Shown: piece by piece, positions 19,830-31,900 of the stretch | Layout of the letters: each line of letters opens with the position of its first letter | How positions within the stretch are numbered: position 1 is the stretch's first letter | From: Lucinisca nassula | Taxonomy: Eukaryota; Mollusca; Bivalvia; Lucinida; Lucinidae | Length of the DNA stretch: 64,000 nucleotides | Assembly: GCA_963580285.1 (NCBI GenBank) | Contig: OY757011.1 | Coordinates: 99,788,316 to 99,852,315, forward strand | Direction: 5' to 3' | Notes under the pieces: generated by a model | Databases searched by the model: none | Told to the model about the DNA's origin: nothing | The model's input: only the letters and a program-made list of their open reading frames with translations | Translations under genes and position numbers: made by a program

Positions 19830-22690
19830 TCTATTGGGTTTTGTTTAACGAAGCGGAACCATTTGGGCAATTTTGGAAGAGGATCACCCAAGGAACATTC
19901 TTGTGAAATTATTCCCAAATCAAGTCATTTGCCTAGGTGGAGATGTCATTTAAAAATTTTTCTATTTTTAGCTCTGGTGGCCATTTTGTTTAATGAAGCA
20001 GAACCATTTCGCCAATTTTGAAAGAGGGTCACTCAACGAACATTCCTGTAAAATTGTTTTCGAATCGGGCCATTTGCCTAGGAGGAGATGTCATTTAAAG
20101 GTTTTTCTATTTTTTAGCTCTGGTGGCCATTTTGTTTAAGGGACGAACGATTTAGGTAATTTTGAAAGAGGGTCACTCAAGGATCATTCCTGTGAAATTA
20201 TTTTCAAATCGAGCTCTTTGCCTAGGAGGAGATGTCATTTAAAGGTTTTTCAAATTTTACCTCTGGCAGCCATTTTGTTTAACGAAGTGGAACGATTCAG
20301 GCAATTTTGAAAGAGGCTCACTCAAGGAACATACCTGTGAAATTATTTTCAAATTGGGCCATTTGCATAGGAGGAGGTGTCATTTAAAGGTTTTTCTATT
20401 TTTAGCTCTTGCGGCCATTTTGTTTAACGGAGCGGAACGATTTAGGCAATTTTGAAAGAGGCTCACTCAAGGAACATACCTGTGAAATTATTTTCAAATT
20501 GGGCCATTTGCATAGGAGGAGGTGTCATTTAAAGGTTTTTCTATTTTTAGCATTGGCGACCATTTTGTTTAACGGAGTGGAACAATTTAGGCAATTTTGA
20601 AAGAGGGTTACTCAAGGAACATACCTGTGAAATTATTTTCAAATTGACCCATTTACCTAGGAGGAGATGTCATTTAAACGTTTGTCTATTTTTAGCTCTG
20701 GCAGCCATTTTGTTTAACAAAGCAGAACCATTTGGGCAATTTTAAAAAGGATCACCTAAGGAACCTTCTTATGCAATTAATACCGAATCAAGCCATTTCA
20801 TAGGTGGAGATGTCATTTAAAAGTTTTTCCATTTTTAGCTCTGGTGACCATTTTGCTTAACCAAGCAGATCCATTTCGTCAATTTTGAAAGAGGGTCATT
20901 CAAGGAACATTCCTGTTCAATTGTTTTCAAATTGGGCCATTTGCCTAGGAGGAGATGTCATTTAAAGGTTTTTCTAAATTTAGCTCTGGCAGCCATTTTG
21001 TTTAATGGAGCGTAACAGTTTAGGCAATTTTGAAAGAAGGTGTTTCAAGGACCATCCGGTGAAATTATTTTCAAATCAGGCCATTTGCCTAGGAGGAGAT
21101 GTCATTTAAAGGTTTTTCTATTTTCAGCTCTGGTGGCCATTTTGTTTAACAGAGCAGAATGATTCAAGGAATTTTGAAAGAAGGACACTCATGGAACATT
21201 CATGTGAAATTCTTTTCTAATCAGGCCATTTGCCTAGGAGAAGATGTTATTTAAAGGTTTTTCTATATTTAGCTATGGTGGCCATTTTGTTTAACAGAGC
21301 TGAACGATTTAAGCAATTTTGAAAGAGGGTCACTCAATGATCATTCCTGTGAAATTATTTTCAAATCAGGCCATTTGCCTAGGAGGAGATGTCATTTAAA
21401 GATTTTTCTAATTTTTAGCTCTGGCAGCCATTTTGTTTAACGGAGTGGAACGATTTAGGTTATTTTGAAAGAGAGTCACTCAAGGAACATTCCTGTGAAA
21501 TTATTTTCAAATCGGGCTCTTTGCCTTGGAGAAGATGTCATTTAAAGGTTTTTCTATATTTAGCTCTGGTGGCCATTTTGTTTAACGAGCGGAACGATTT
21601 AGACAATTTTGAAAAAGGGTCACTCGACGAACGTTCCTGTGAAATTATTTCCTAATCGTGCCATTTGCCTTGGAGATGTCATTTAAATGATTTTCTATTT
21701 TTAGCTCTGGCGGCCATTTTGTTTAACAGAGCGGAACGATTTAGACAATTTTGAAAAAGGGTCACTCGACGAACGTTCCTGTGAAATTATTTCCTAATCG
21801 TGCCATTTGCCTTGGAGATGTTTTTTAAATGATTTTCTATTTTTAGCTCTGGCGGCCATTTTGTTTAACAGAGTGGAACAATTTAGGCAATTTTGAAAGA
21901 GGGTCACTCAAGGAACATTCCTATGAAGTTATTTTCAAATCAGGTCATTTGCCTAGGAGGAGATGTCATTTGAAGGTTTTTCTATTTTTATCTCTGGTGG
22001 CCATTTTGTTTAACGGAGCAGAACGATTTAGGCAATTTTGAAAGAGGGTCACTCAAGCAACATTCCTGTGAAATTATTTTCAAATCGGGCCATTTGCCTA
22101 GGAGATGTCATTTAAAGGTTTTTCTATTTTTGGCTCTGGGGGCCATTTTGTTTAACGGAGCAGAATGATTAAGGCAATTTTGAAAGAGCTCACTCAAGGA
22201 ACGTTCCTGTGAAATTATTTTCAAATTGGGCCATTTGCCTAGGAGGAGATGTCATTTAAAGGTTTTTCTATTTTTAGCTCTGGCGGCCATTTTGTTTAAC
22301 GGAGCAGAACGATTTAGGCAATTTTGAACGAGGGTTACTCAAGGAACATTCCTGTGAAGTTATTTTCAAATCAAGCCATTTGCCTAGAAGATGTCATTTA
22401 AAGGTTTTTCTATTTTTAGCTCTGGCGGCTATTTTGTTTAACGGAGTGGAACGATTTAGGCAATTTTGAAAGCGGGTCACTCAAGGAACGTTCCTGTGAA
22501 ATTATTTTCAAATCAGGCCATTTGCCTAGGAAAAGATGTCATTTAAAGGTTTTTCTATTTTTAGCTCTGGTGGCTATTTTGTTTAACGGAGGGGAATGAT
22601 TTAGGTAATTTTGAAATAGGGTCACTCAAGGAACATTCATGTGAAATTATATCAAAATCCATTCACTGGTTTAGGCGGAGATGTCATATA
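19830..22690 (+). repeat. Minisatellite array, 20 units of 141-146 bp
   Basis: The TTTTGTTTAA landmark recurs at 19839, 19984, 20130, 20273, 20418, 20563, 20708, 20851, 20996, 21140, 21285, 21431, 21576, 21717, 21859, 22004, 22146, 22290, 22432 and 22577. Each unit reads roughly GCTCTGGCGGCCATTTTG, CGGAACGATTTAGGCAATTT, GAAAGAGGGTCACTCAAGGA, ACATTCCTGTGAAATTATTT, TCAAATCGGGCCATTTGCCT, AGGAGGAGATGTCATTTAAA and GGTTTTTCTATTTTTA. Most length change is gain or loss of a GGA triplet. Frames at 19818-20021 and 20409-20600 are fragments of the array. Confidence 0.95.
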
Positions 22691-23154
22691 AGTAAATTGT
22701 TGACAGACGCACGACGCATGAAGGACATTGACCGATCACAATAGCCCACCTTGAGCCTTCGGCTCAGGTGAGCTAAAAATAACCCAGTAAACCCCAGTTT
22801 TCTCTGTATAAAGTGGGGTTTAGGGGGTCTTCATTTAACGGACATGTTCACATGATGACTGCTAGCCTATTATTAGCCCAACGTTTCATTACACACTTCA
22901 TGATCTGATCTGGGTTCATACTGTTTGCTTGTATGTAAAAAGGTCATAAAAATTCGAACTGTGATTCATATGTGATATGTGTGACTGAGATGTACACAAT
23001 CTTAAATCTTATGATCACTTGGACCCGACCCTGACCTTTTGAAGTCCTCCACCCCAACCCTTTGGTTATGAGAACTTCAGCAGAACAAGCAAATATATCC
23101 ATTTTAAAGCATTTTACTTTTCAACGTATGCAAAATTTACTGAACCAGACTACA

Positions 23155-23310
23155 TGGTCCAGTAGTGGGTAAGTGTGCTGTCTCTTAATCATTAGGTCTC
23201 TCACAAATGTGGATTTGAGCCTTGCTCAGGTCACGTGTACATGAGACGCCCTTCTGCAATGGAAGGTCAGATGGGGATTTTCCAGGTACTCCATTTTTGG
23301 CCAATCTCTG
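23155..23310 (+). mobile_element. tRNA-derived SINE (family S5)
   Basis: Box A-like GGTCCAGTAGTGGGTAAGTG and box B-like GGATTTGAGCCTTGC, then the body shared with 8806-8945 (CTGCAATGGAAGGTCAGATG, TTTTCCAGGTACTCCA). Confidence 0.55.
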
Positions 23311-23374
23311 ATTACAAAAAAAATGCAAGTGTAAAATACAAAACATGGTTACTGCAATTTATTACATTTTCAGT

Positions 23375-23570
23375 AAGCCTGCCCAGGCAAAGCGGTGCGA
23401 GTCAGACCGCCCATGCTTATAAACCCTATTGGTTTCATGGGCGACATGGCTTGAGATGTCACTTCATCTCAATATCGGGTAAAAGCCCCACAAAATTGGA
23501 AGCAACGTCTTCAAAATGACCTATGCAGTGTTGACGGGGACATTTAATCTCAAATCAAACAACAAACATT
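23375..23570 (+). mobile_element. SINE-like element (family S4), 5'-truncated
   Basis: Starts at AGCCTGCCCAGGCAAAGCGG and ends GACATTTAATCTCAAATCAA then ACAACAAAC. Sense orientation relative to 14130. Confidence 0.65.
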
Positions 23571-23582
23571 TTCAGTACCCGG

Positions 23583-23740
23583 TAGTGAGTGAGTGTTTGA
23601 GTTTTACATCCCACCAACAGCTAAGGTCATATGGAGACGGGACCTCGGTTTTAAGTCGAAAGTCCGGAGAAGCCCGGGATCGATCCTGCGATCCCTGGAT
23701 TAGAAGGTGAGTAGCGTAACCACTACACCACGGAGGCTTC
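23583..23740 (-). mobile_element. tRNA-derived SINE (family S2)
   Basis: The minus strand starts AGAAGCCTCCGTGGTGTAGT and carries box B-like GGATCGATCCC. The tail GTTGGTGGGATGTAAAACTC is followed by AAACACTCAC. Flanks AGTACCCGGTAGTG (left) and TAGTACCCGGTTGTC (right) share TACCCGGT, a likely target-site duplication. Confidence 0.75.
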
Positions 23741-23989
23741 TAGTACCCGGTTGTCATTTACTGAGAATTCACCCAAGTGAATTATTTAATTTTGAACGTT
23801 TTGATGCCATAATTGCAAGGCAATATTGCTGAAGTCGTAACAACAATAACACTAGCTGATGTTTGGCAGAAAATCTGATAAAAATCATGGAAATCAGACT
23901 TCAATTTTCGCATCCATTTGATGTTTGTGAGGAAAGCCCTGCAACACGAAGATATAGTATGATTTTCCTGATAATACAGTTCTACTTTT

Positions 23990-24270
23990 ATGACATTCAT
24001 TTAGTAAACAAGTCCGTGAAATGAACACCCCCTTAAACCCCACTTTATATAGAGAAACCAGGGGTTCACAGAGGTATACATTATTTTCCTTTTTCTGCTC
24101 CAAGACATAGGTTGTGGGTACTCATCAGAACCGCCTCAATGACGAGTTTCTAACCAACACCCAAAACTTATGTTTGGAGTTTAAATAAGAAAAATATCAC
24201 AAATTTTCATCCGAAAAATGTTTGTTTTTGATATAAGAAAAAGCGCTATGCATCCCGTGTGTGTTATCGT
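23990..24270. mobile_element. MITE2 copy
   Basis: Left part AAATGAACACCCCCTTAAAC, hairpin CTGCTCCAAGACATAGGTTG, GAACCGCCTCAATGACGAG and a decayed right arm; right end CCGTGTGTGTTATCGTAATG. Confidence 0.65.
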
Positions 24271-24757
24271 AATGATTGTATCTGTATTTCAAGTACAGGG
24301 AAGATTTTTGAACTGAAATGAAACAAAAGATGGCAACTGATTGCCAAACTAAATGACGTCTCCTGAAATTCATGCCCTGACTGGAACTATTTTGATAGGA
24401 AATCAGAACGGCTAAATTTGAAAATTCAAAGGTACAAGGATTGATAGGGCAATTCAACCTCAATCAGTCAAGGGCATAAAATTTACTTCTTTAGAAGTTA
24501 AACATAGTATTAGGGAGCATAGCTCAAAGTTTATTCCATCCAGCCAGAGCAAAAGATATTTTATCAAATCTTGTTTCCTTAACTTGTCAAGAATTAATAG
24601 CTGATACATGTACATCGTGACAGTAATTGTCAAATATTGCATGTATAATTGGTAACTGATTGACAGTTCTTCCTGTGATTAAACCTATTCAGACGTTCTG
24701 AGTAGTGAAAGCAAGAATGCAAGAAAGAAAACTACAACTTATTATAACTCAGACTGC
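24271..24757. other. Intergenic, no gene seen
   Basis: AT-rich with two unsupported minus-strand frames. This lies downstream of the probable polyA site of the minus-strand gene. Confidence 0.4.
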
Positions 24758-24763
24758 TTTATT
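24758..24763 (-). promoter_or_regulatory. Candidate polyA signal for the B3GNTL1-like gene
   Basis: The minus strand reads CAATAAAGCAGTCTGAG, a canonical AATAAA, 1.09 kb after the stop codon at 25849. No clear AATAAA lies closer apart from repeat-derived ones, so a ~1.1-kb 3' UTR containing the 242-bp MITE is plausible but unproven. Confidence 0.45.
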
Positions 24764-24989
24764 GAATAAATAACAGAAGAACTGATTTGCAGTCACTAAC
24801 ACATCAAGAACAATGCAATTTGAAAAAGATGAAAATCACCATGTATGGCTTGGAAATCATCATGTAGAACTCGCATGCATTAGACACATAGGGCTATGTC
24901 AGAATGCGTACATTTGTTTCGAAAATCTGCCAAAATAAAAATCCGCCAAAAGGTCCACTCATAAAAAATTTTGCCTGTTTAGTTTAACC

Positions 24990-25142
24990 CATTGTATACT
25001 AGTGGACTCTTTCATTGCCATATGTTCGACAAGGTCATTTGTCATATGAGGGGTGACAAGCCTATTTTCTGCGGCATCTGATCTGGGCCTGCACTGTTTG
25101 CCTAGGTACCCCCTTAGGGGTTTCCTGCATACAATGGGTTAA
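24990..25142. mobile_element. MITE family C, internally deleted
   Basis: TTTAACCCATTGTATACTAG on the left and CTGCATACAATGGGTTAAG on the right are inverted. The centre keeps only the right half of the hairpin module (GCATCTGATCTGGGCCTGCA). Confidence 0.6.
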
Positions 25143-25244
25143 GCGAAATTCTGCAAGCATAAATATACATATACCAACAAAATTTGTAAAATAACATTAG
25201 CTTGCTATGGTAACAATGCTTTGAATGACTGAGTCTATCTGTAT

Positions 25245-25545
25245 TCTTGTTTGTTTGTTTGGACTTCAACAGTCAAGCCAACACTATTTAGATATTATTG
25301 ATCCTGTCGATATACCTAACAACACTTTACTGGGTAGACTTCTGCATTAGGAGTCAACCAGTTTCACCAGAAACGGCCATCTACACTTCTTCAATCAGTG
25401 GACGGCAGGGAATGACCGCAAAAAAGATTTCATGATCAATCTCCATGAAAGATTTTTGCTGACCCAGCAGGTATCAAACCCGTGATCTCTGGTTCACCAG
25501 TCAGATGTACATCTGACTAAGGCTGGGTAACTCTGCAGGCCCTGC
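25245..25545 (-). mobile_element. tRNA-derived SINE (family S3)
   Basis: Minus-strand copy matching 13782-14090 (GAAATCTTTTTTGCGGTCAT, box B-like GGTTTGATACC); tail toward the (TTTG)n at 25248. Confidence 0.65.
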
Positions 25546-25593
25546 AAACATCATGATCTTTAGAATGCTGGTCTGTGGTCACAGTTGCTAGTA

Positions 25594-25835
25594 TTAAGGG
25601 GAATGGGTACACCTTCAGGGGAGGCAACTCCTCCAAAAGTATTTTTGTCTCCCATGTCAATAGGGGTTAACTCTTAAAGAAAAGAATTTGCTCCAGAGGA
25701 GCAAATACTTTCCTTTAAGAGTTGACCCCTTTTTCAGTGGGACACAGTTTATAGAAAAGCAAACAGGAAGTCCCAAAAGTTGTCTCCCTTTGAAAAATGG
25801 TGGAAAAATATGCCAGATGTTCCCATTCCCCTTAA
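25594..25835. mobile_element. 242-bp TTAA MITE (family F) in the B3GNTL1 3' UTR
   Basis: Same length and TIRs as 9015-9256 (TTAAGGGGAATGGGTACACC, and AGATGTTCCCATTCCCCTTA then A), same internal palindrome AAAGAAAAGAATTTGCTCC. It ends only 13 bp from the stop codon at 25849, so a ~240-nt hairpin-forming element would be transcribed at the start of the 3' UTR. Confidence 0.9.
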
Positions 25836-25848
25836 AAAGCCCCATTTA

Positions 25849-25929
25849 TCAGTTGAAATGGAAATAATCTTTTCCTTCCTCCAAATTTAATGACTGTAAG
25901 TTTCTCTCAAAGTCACCACTGGTCAAACC
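25849..25929 (-). CDS. B3GNTL1: B3GNTL1 terminal exon
   Basis: Acceptor TTTTGTTTCAG, 26 codons [20 protein letters not shown] then DYFHFN, TGA at 25851-25849. The preceding intron is 8.5 kb and contains the CR1-type LINE. Confidence 0.95.
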   Translation of the reverse strand, partial: GLTSGDFERNLQSLNLEEGKDYFHFN

Positions 25930-28900
25930 CTGAAACAAAATAGAACAATTTTTGTAGACCGTGAAATCTGAGGACACTGTGGTATGGTAACTCTTATACC
26001 ACAGAATATAGATTATGGGCAGTTCTAACGAGTACCCACAATCTATATTTTAAGCAGAAATACAAAAAAGGTTTACCCTGATAAACCCCAGTTTTGCTAT
26101 ATAAAAGAGGGGTTCAAGAGGGTCAGAACTATACAGGCGTGTTTTCGTGATGCCTGTAAAAATAGATTTCATCATGTTAACAAATCTGTGAAATGAACAC
26201 CCCTCTAAACCTCATATAGAGAAAACTTGGGTTCAGCGGGGTAAACCTTATTTTTATGTCCCCGGTAGCGATAGCGGGGACATATTGTTTTTGCCCTGTC
26301 TGTTTGTTTGTTGGTTTGTACGTGGACAACTTTAACGTTGGCCATAACTTTTGAACTGTTTGAGATAGAGCTTTCATATTTGGCCTGAAGGTTCCTTGTG
26401 ACAAGAACTTCACATTCATACAAAATTTGACCTGTGACCTTGACCTTTGACCTACTTAAAAGAAAAAAATAACATTGGTCATAACTTTTGAACCACTTGA
26501 GATACAGCCTTCATATTTAGCATGTATGTTCCTTGTGACAAAAGCTTTACATCCATGCAAAAAATTTGGACCTGTGACCTTGACCTTTAACCTACTTAAA
26601 ATAAAACAAGATGTGTTTGTGAAACACGAACATGTCCCCGGGCATGGTCATTTTTAATTCAAAATTGCTCACAGTTCAAGATTTTTTGTAGACTGTGAAA
26701 TCTGAGGACACTGTGGTATGGTTACTCTTATACTATAGAATATAGATTATGGGCAGTTCTAACGAGTACCCACAATCTATATTTTATCCAGAAATACAAA
26801 AAAGGTTTACCCTGATAAACCCCAGTTTTGCTATGTAACTGCATGTTTTTGTGATGCCTGTAAAAATAGATTTCATCATGTTAACAAATCCGTGAAATGA
26901 ACACCCCTCTAAACCTCATATAGGGAAAACTTGGGTTCAGCGGGGTAAACCTTATTTTTATGTCCCTGGTAGCGATAGCGGGGACATATTGTTTTTGCCC
27001 TGTCTGTTTGTTTGTTGGTTTGTACATGGACAACTTTAACGTTGGCAATAACTTTTGAACCATTTGAGATAGAGCTTTCATATTTGGCCTGAAGGTTCCT
27101 TGTGACAAGAGCTTCACATTCATATAAAATTTGACCTGTGACATTGACCTTTGACCTACTTAAAAGAAAAAAATAACATTGGTCATAACTTTTGAACCAC
27201 TTGAGATACATTATTTAGCATGTATGTTCCTTGAGACAAACGCTTTACATCCATGCAAAAAATTTTGACCTGTGACCTTGACTTTTGACCTACTTAAAAT
27301 AAAACAAGATGTGTTTGTGAAACACGAACATGTCCCTGGGCATGGTCATTTTTAATTCAAAATTGCTCACAGTTCACGATTTTTGTTTGTGTGGGAAGCC
27401 CTTGACACAAGAAACTTACATGCCAAATATGAAAGCTCTATCTTAAACAGTTCAAAAGTTATGAACAATAATATTTTTTCTTTAAAGTAGGTCAAGGTCA
27501 CAGGTCAAAAAAATTTGCATGAATGTTAAGCTCTTGTCGCAAGAAACCTACATACCAAATATTAAGGCTCTATCTTAAATGGTTCAAAAGTTATGAACAA
27601 TTTTATTTTTTCTTTTAAGTAGGTCAAAGGTCAAGGTCATGGTCCAAACATTTTGCATGAATGAAAAGCTCTAATCAGAGGGAGCCTACATGCCAAATAT
27701 GAAAGCTCTATCCCAAATGTAGGTTCCTTGTGACAAGAGCTTTACATTCACACAAAAAATTTTGACCTGTGACCTTGACCTTTGACCTACATAAAAGAAA
27801 AAGTTAACATTGGTCATAACTTTTGAACTGTTTGAGAAACAGCCTTCATATTTAGCATGTAGGTTCCTTGTAACAAACGCTTTACATTCATGCAAAAACT
27901 TTGACCTGTGACCTTGACCTTTGACCTACTTAAAAAAATAAACATTTTTGGTCATAACTTTCAAACCGTTTGGGGTAGAGCTTTCATATTTGGCATGTAG
28001 ATTCTCTCTGATTAGAGCTTTTCATTCATGCAAAATGTTTGGACCATGACCTTGACCTTTGACCTACTTAAAATAAATAAAATTGTTCATAACTTTTGAA
28101 CCATTTACTTAATATTTGGCATGTAGGTTCCTTGTGACAAGAGCTTTACATTCATGCAAATTTTTTTGACCTGTGACCTTGACCTACTTTAAAGAAAAAA
28201 TATTATTGTTCATAACTTTTGAACCCTTTAAGATAGAGCTTCCATATTTGGCATGTAAGTTTCTTGTGTCAAGGACTTCCCACACAAACAAAAATCTTGA
28301 ACTGTGAAATAAACTTGAATAAAAATTACCATGCCCGGGGACATGTTCGTGTTTCACATACACATATTGTTCTTATTTCTGCTCTAATATATATAGTCAG
28401 TTCTCGTTTGAACCACCTTGATAAGGCGGTTCTAACCTGTACTTACAATCTATACTTTGAGCAGAAATACGAAAAAATATAAATTTTTCATCCTAAAATA
28501 TTTGGGGTTTTTTGGCGATAAATTTATAATGTATTTACATAGGCATGTTTTTGTAATGGTGTCAAATCAGCAGAACTGTAAAACGAGATTTCCAACTGTA
28601 AAACTGCGTATATACCTCCCCAAATCACAATTTTGAATAGTCATCCCCTAACTCACTTGCCTTGAGTGAGTAATCATGGAGCAAACTATAACCTGCAAAC
28701 CACAAGACATACTGGTGTGGTGACAGCCTTTCACATGCCCTTGTGATATAATGCGTTTTTCATATCTTCAAAACTGACATTTTTGGGAGAATATTTGTGA
28801 TTTTTTTCATATTCCTGCTTCAAACAAGATTGTGGGTGCTTTAAACAACTGCTTAAATGAGGTCGTTCTAAATGTCCGGTTGCGCATGCGCCAAGTGCTA

Positions 28901-31900
28901 TACGCTTTCATCTTAGCTCTCGGGATTTTCCCAAATTTCAACTTTCTTCACTGGTTTCTAGGGTGAGATTCATCCACCTCCTGGCTCGGCATGAGTTACT
29001 GAGCCTTTCCACTCAACCTGCCTGCATTAGAAGCTCGAATAAGCAGCCACCAGAAATTTCCCCATCTTTTGTATTGTGCACGGTTGCGGCAATTACGCCA
29101 TAACCAGTCTAAGGACACTTCCGGTTTAGTAAAACCCATTGTTTACATGAAGAATACCACCACCACTTTGTTTTTCAGAATGTATATTAACTTTCTAGTT
29201 GTGTAAAATGTTTCACAAAACAAGTAAACAGGTATTCCACACTCCATTAATGCCAAAGTTGCTTCCACAACGCTCATACTCCACCCACTCGCAGATTCAG
29301 AGGAAACTCCTCTGGTTTTTCTGTGCTTCACTAGCCTTGTTTGGCCTGTCACTGGCCTTTTCAGCCATGTCTTCAGACCCAGAAAATACTGAAACTATTT
29401 TCCCATGTGGAAAATGTCAGCTACCAGTCACCTATGACCACAAAGGCCTGATGTGTGATACATGCAATCACTGGTTTCATGCTCCATGCCAAAGGGTTGG
29501 AGACAAATTATACGACTACCTGTCAAACTCTGAATGCTCTTGGCACTGTACAAAATGCAACTCCCTAAACTACTCTCGGGCTTCCTCCAAGGACCTGAGC
29601 TCTTTCTCTAGTGAAAACCGCTATGGCATTCTGAACACATCGGACACATCTCCAGACTTCAACCCCTCATCTACTTCAACACCCTCCAGGAAAAGACTTC
29701 CAAACACAAACACAGTAATTAACAGACGAAACAGACCTTTGAAAATCGCCTTAATCAACTTCCGGTCAATCAGGGAAAAGAAGCCGCAGTTCCATTCCTT
29801 TATCGAAATAAATAAACCTGACATTATCGTTGGGACAGAAACTTGGTTAACCCCAGACATCTATAATGCAGAATACTTCCCACCTGAATTAGGTTACACT
29901 GTCTATAGACGCGACCGTGTCAACCAAAAAGGGGGTGGTGTGATAATTCTAGTCAGCTCCACCTACCTTTCAGAAGAAAAGCCCGAATTTAAAACAAACT
30001 GCGAAAATCTTTGGGTGCAGTTAACCCTCACTGGTGCTCGACCTGTCCTTATAGGGGCATATTATAAGCCACAAGAACTCGACCAACTAAGTTTTGAAGA
30101 GTTCAGCAAGCGGTCCATAGAAATACCAAAACGCACCAAAACACCAAAACGCACCTGTATTTACCAAAACGCACTGCCAATATTGGATTTTTCTATGTAG
30201 GGTAGGGTGAATTAGAGGATTAGACACTTAGAAACAAATATATATATCTATATATAATATATATTTAGGATATAAATAAATATAGGCGTTTATACATATT
30301 ATACATTTGGGCCAGGGCTCAGCAGTTCCTACCAAAACGCACTGTCAACTGGATTTTTCTAAGAACGCCACTCTGATGCGGAAAAAAGTATTTCCAAATG
30401 CCGCAGTTTTTATTTTTTTTAAATCCCAATATTGGCAGTGCGTTTTGGTAAATACAGATGAAATTCCACTGACATCTTTACACCATTCAAGTAAGAGAAC
30501 GCAACCCGACAAAAACAATTACCAAAACGCACTAGAAATATCAGTTTATGTGCATTATAGATACATTATCTACAACCCAAAATGAACATCTGAGTATCAA
30601 AGTTCAAAATAAAAGGTTCACGTTATTGAAAGAAACCAATAACCCTCTAATATATAATGGTCATTTACGAATAAAAAATGAGCCGGGGCAGAGCATTTCT
30701 TACCCGCGAAAACTCAGAAAAGCCTGCGCATGTGCGCAGTCTGATCAGTCTTCGTTGTGCACGCTAAGCTTGGGTAGCTAAGGGCCAAAATGCTCCTTCA
30801 TGCAGAAGTCTATGGTCAGACGTATACTATATAGATGCGCAGGGCGCACGTGTAGATCGTAGGAAATGCTGTGCCCTCGCTAAAATGTTGACATGTAGAT
30901 TAATTTATCAATATATTATTATCATTTATATATTTCTTATCCTCTTTTGAAAAACTGCTGAACTTCCCTCTAGCATACATAGAAAAATCCAAGATCGACA
31001 GTGTGTTTTGATAGCAGTAATAATTCTGATTCTGATTCTGATAGCGTTTTGGTAGGAACTGCTGTGCCCTGGCTCAAATGTTAATATTACATCAATTTAT
31101 CTATCTATATATTTATATATATTTATGTATTATATATAGATATATATATTTGTTTCTAGGTGTCTAATCCTCTTAACAAATGCTGAATTCACCCTACCCT
31201 ACATAGAAAAATCCAATATTGGCAGTGCGTTTTGGTAAATACAGGTGCGTTTTGGTGTTTTGGTGCGTTTTGGTATTTCTATGGACCCTTCAGCAAGTCC
31301 TTAGCCCTGGTAAAACAGTCAAATTCAACTGTTTGCCTACTCTGGGATTTCAATCTTCCCAAGATAGACTGGGAGTTGATGACTCCAAAACCTGACTGTA
31401 GCCATCCTGCATTTTACAGAGAATGTCTGGAAGCCTTTAGTGATTGCCTGCTGGAACAAATGGTGACCTCTCCCACTAGGGGTCAAAACATACTGGATTT
31501 ATTCTTGACTACAAACCCCACCCTAATAGACAAGATAACCATCCTCCCAGGTCTTTCTGACCATGATATTGTCCTAGCTGAAATAAATGCTAAACCCCTA
31601 ACAACAAAGCAGGTCCCTAGAAACATCCACCTGTACAAAAATGCCAACTGGGACCAGCTCAAAACCTCAATGAGAGATTTCCACAAAGTCCTTACGTCAG
31701 ACCTTGCTACTTCAGACATCCACATACTGTGGAAGGAGTTTCTCACTAAACTCCAGCAAGGTATTGACACTTGTATTCCTACTCGACAAGCCAAAACACG
31801 TAATGGCCTCCCATGGATTGATAGAGAAATCCACCGCCTCATGCGCAGGAGAGATAGGCACTACAAGCGTTGGACAAGGTCTGGTCGACCTACTGACCAG

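Larger units (their letters stand above)
18403..22776 (+). mobile_element. Helentron/pearl-like element with minisatellite core
   Basis: 4.4 kb without a transposase. The 5' end is AACAAGAGGGCCATGATGGC, containing a GGGCCATGATGGCCC palindrome. The 3' end has a stem-loop CACCTTGAGCC/GGCTCAGGTG immediately followed by AGCTAAAAAT. There is no target-site duplication in the MITE2 host. Palindromic 5' end, central tandem repeats, subterminal 3' hairpin and TSD-free insertion in a T-rich site together fit non-autonomous Helentrons (HINE/DINE/pearl). That class assignment is an inference. Confidence 0.7.
18214..22850. mobile_element. MITE2 copy split by a Helentron-like element
   Basis: The left part (18214-18402) includes the ACACACCCGTGGCGACACAG end and the full central hairpin, ending GGAGCAGAAATAAG. 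The right part (22777-22850) resumes with AACCCAGTAAACCCCAGTTT, the sequence that follows the hairpin in uninterrupted copies such as 26075. Confidence 0.8.

Noticed and set aside
26177..27211. Repeated minus-strand frames of 72-100 codons
   Set aside because: Duplicated Helentron core; near-identical peptides come from the 0.7-kb tandem duplication.
30307..30781. Two + frames between the CR1 halves
   Set aside because: Inside the non-autonomous long-TIR element; no domain.
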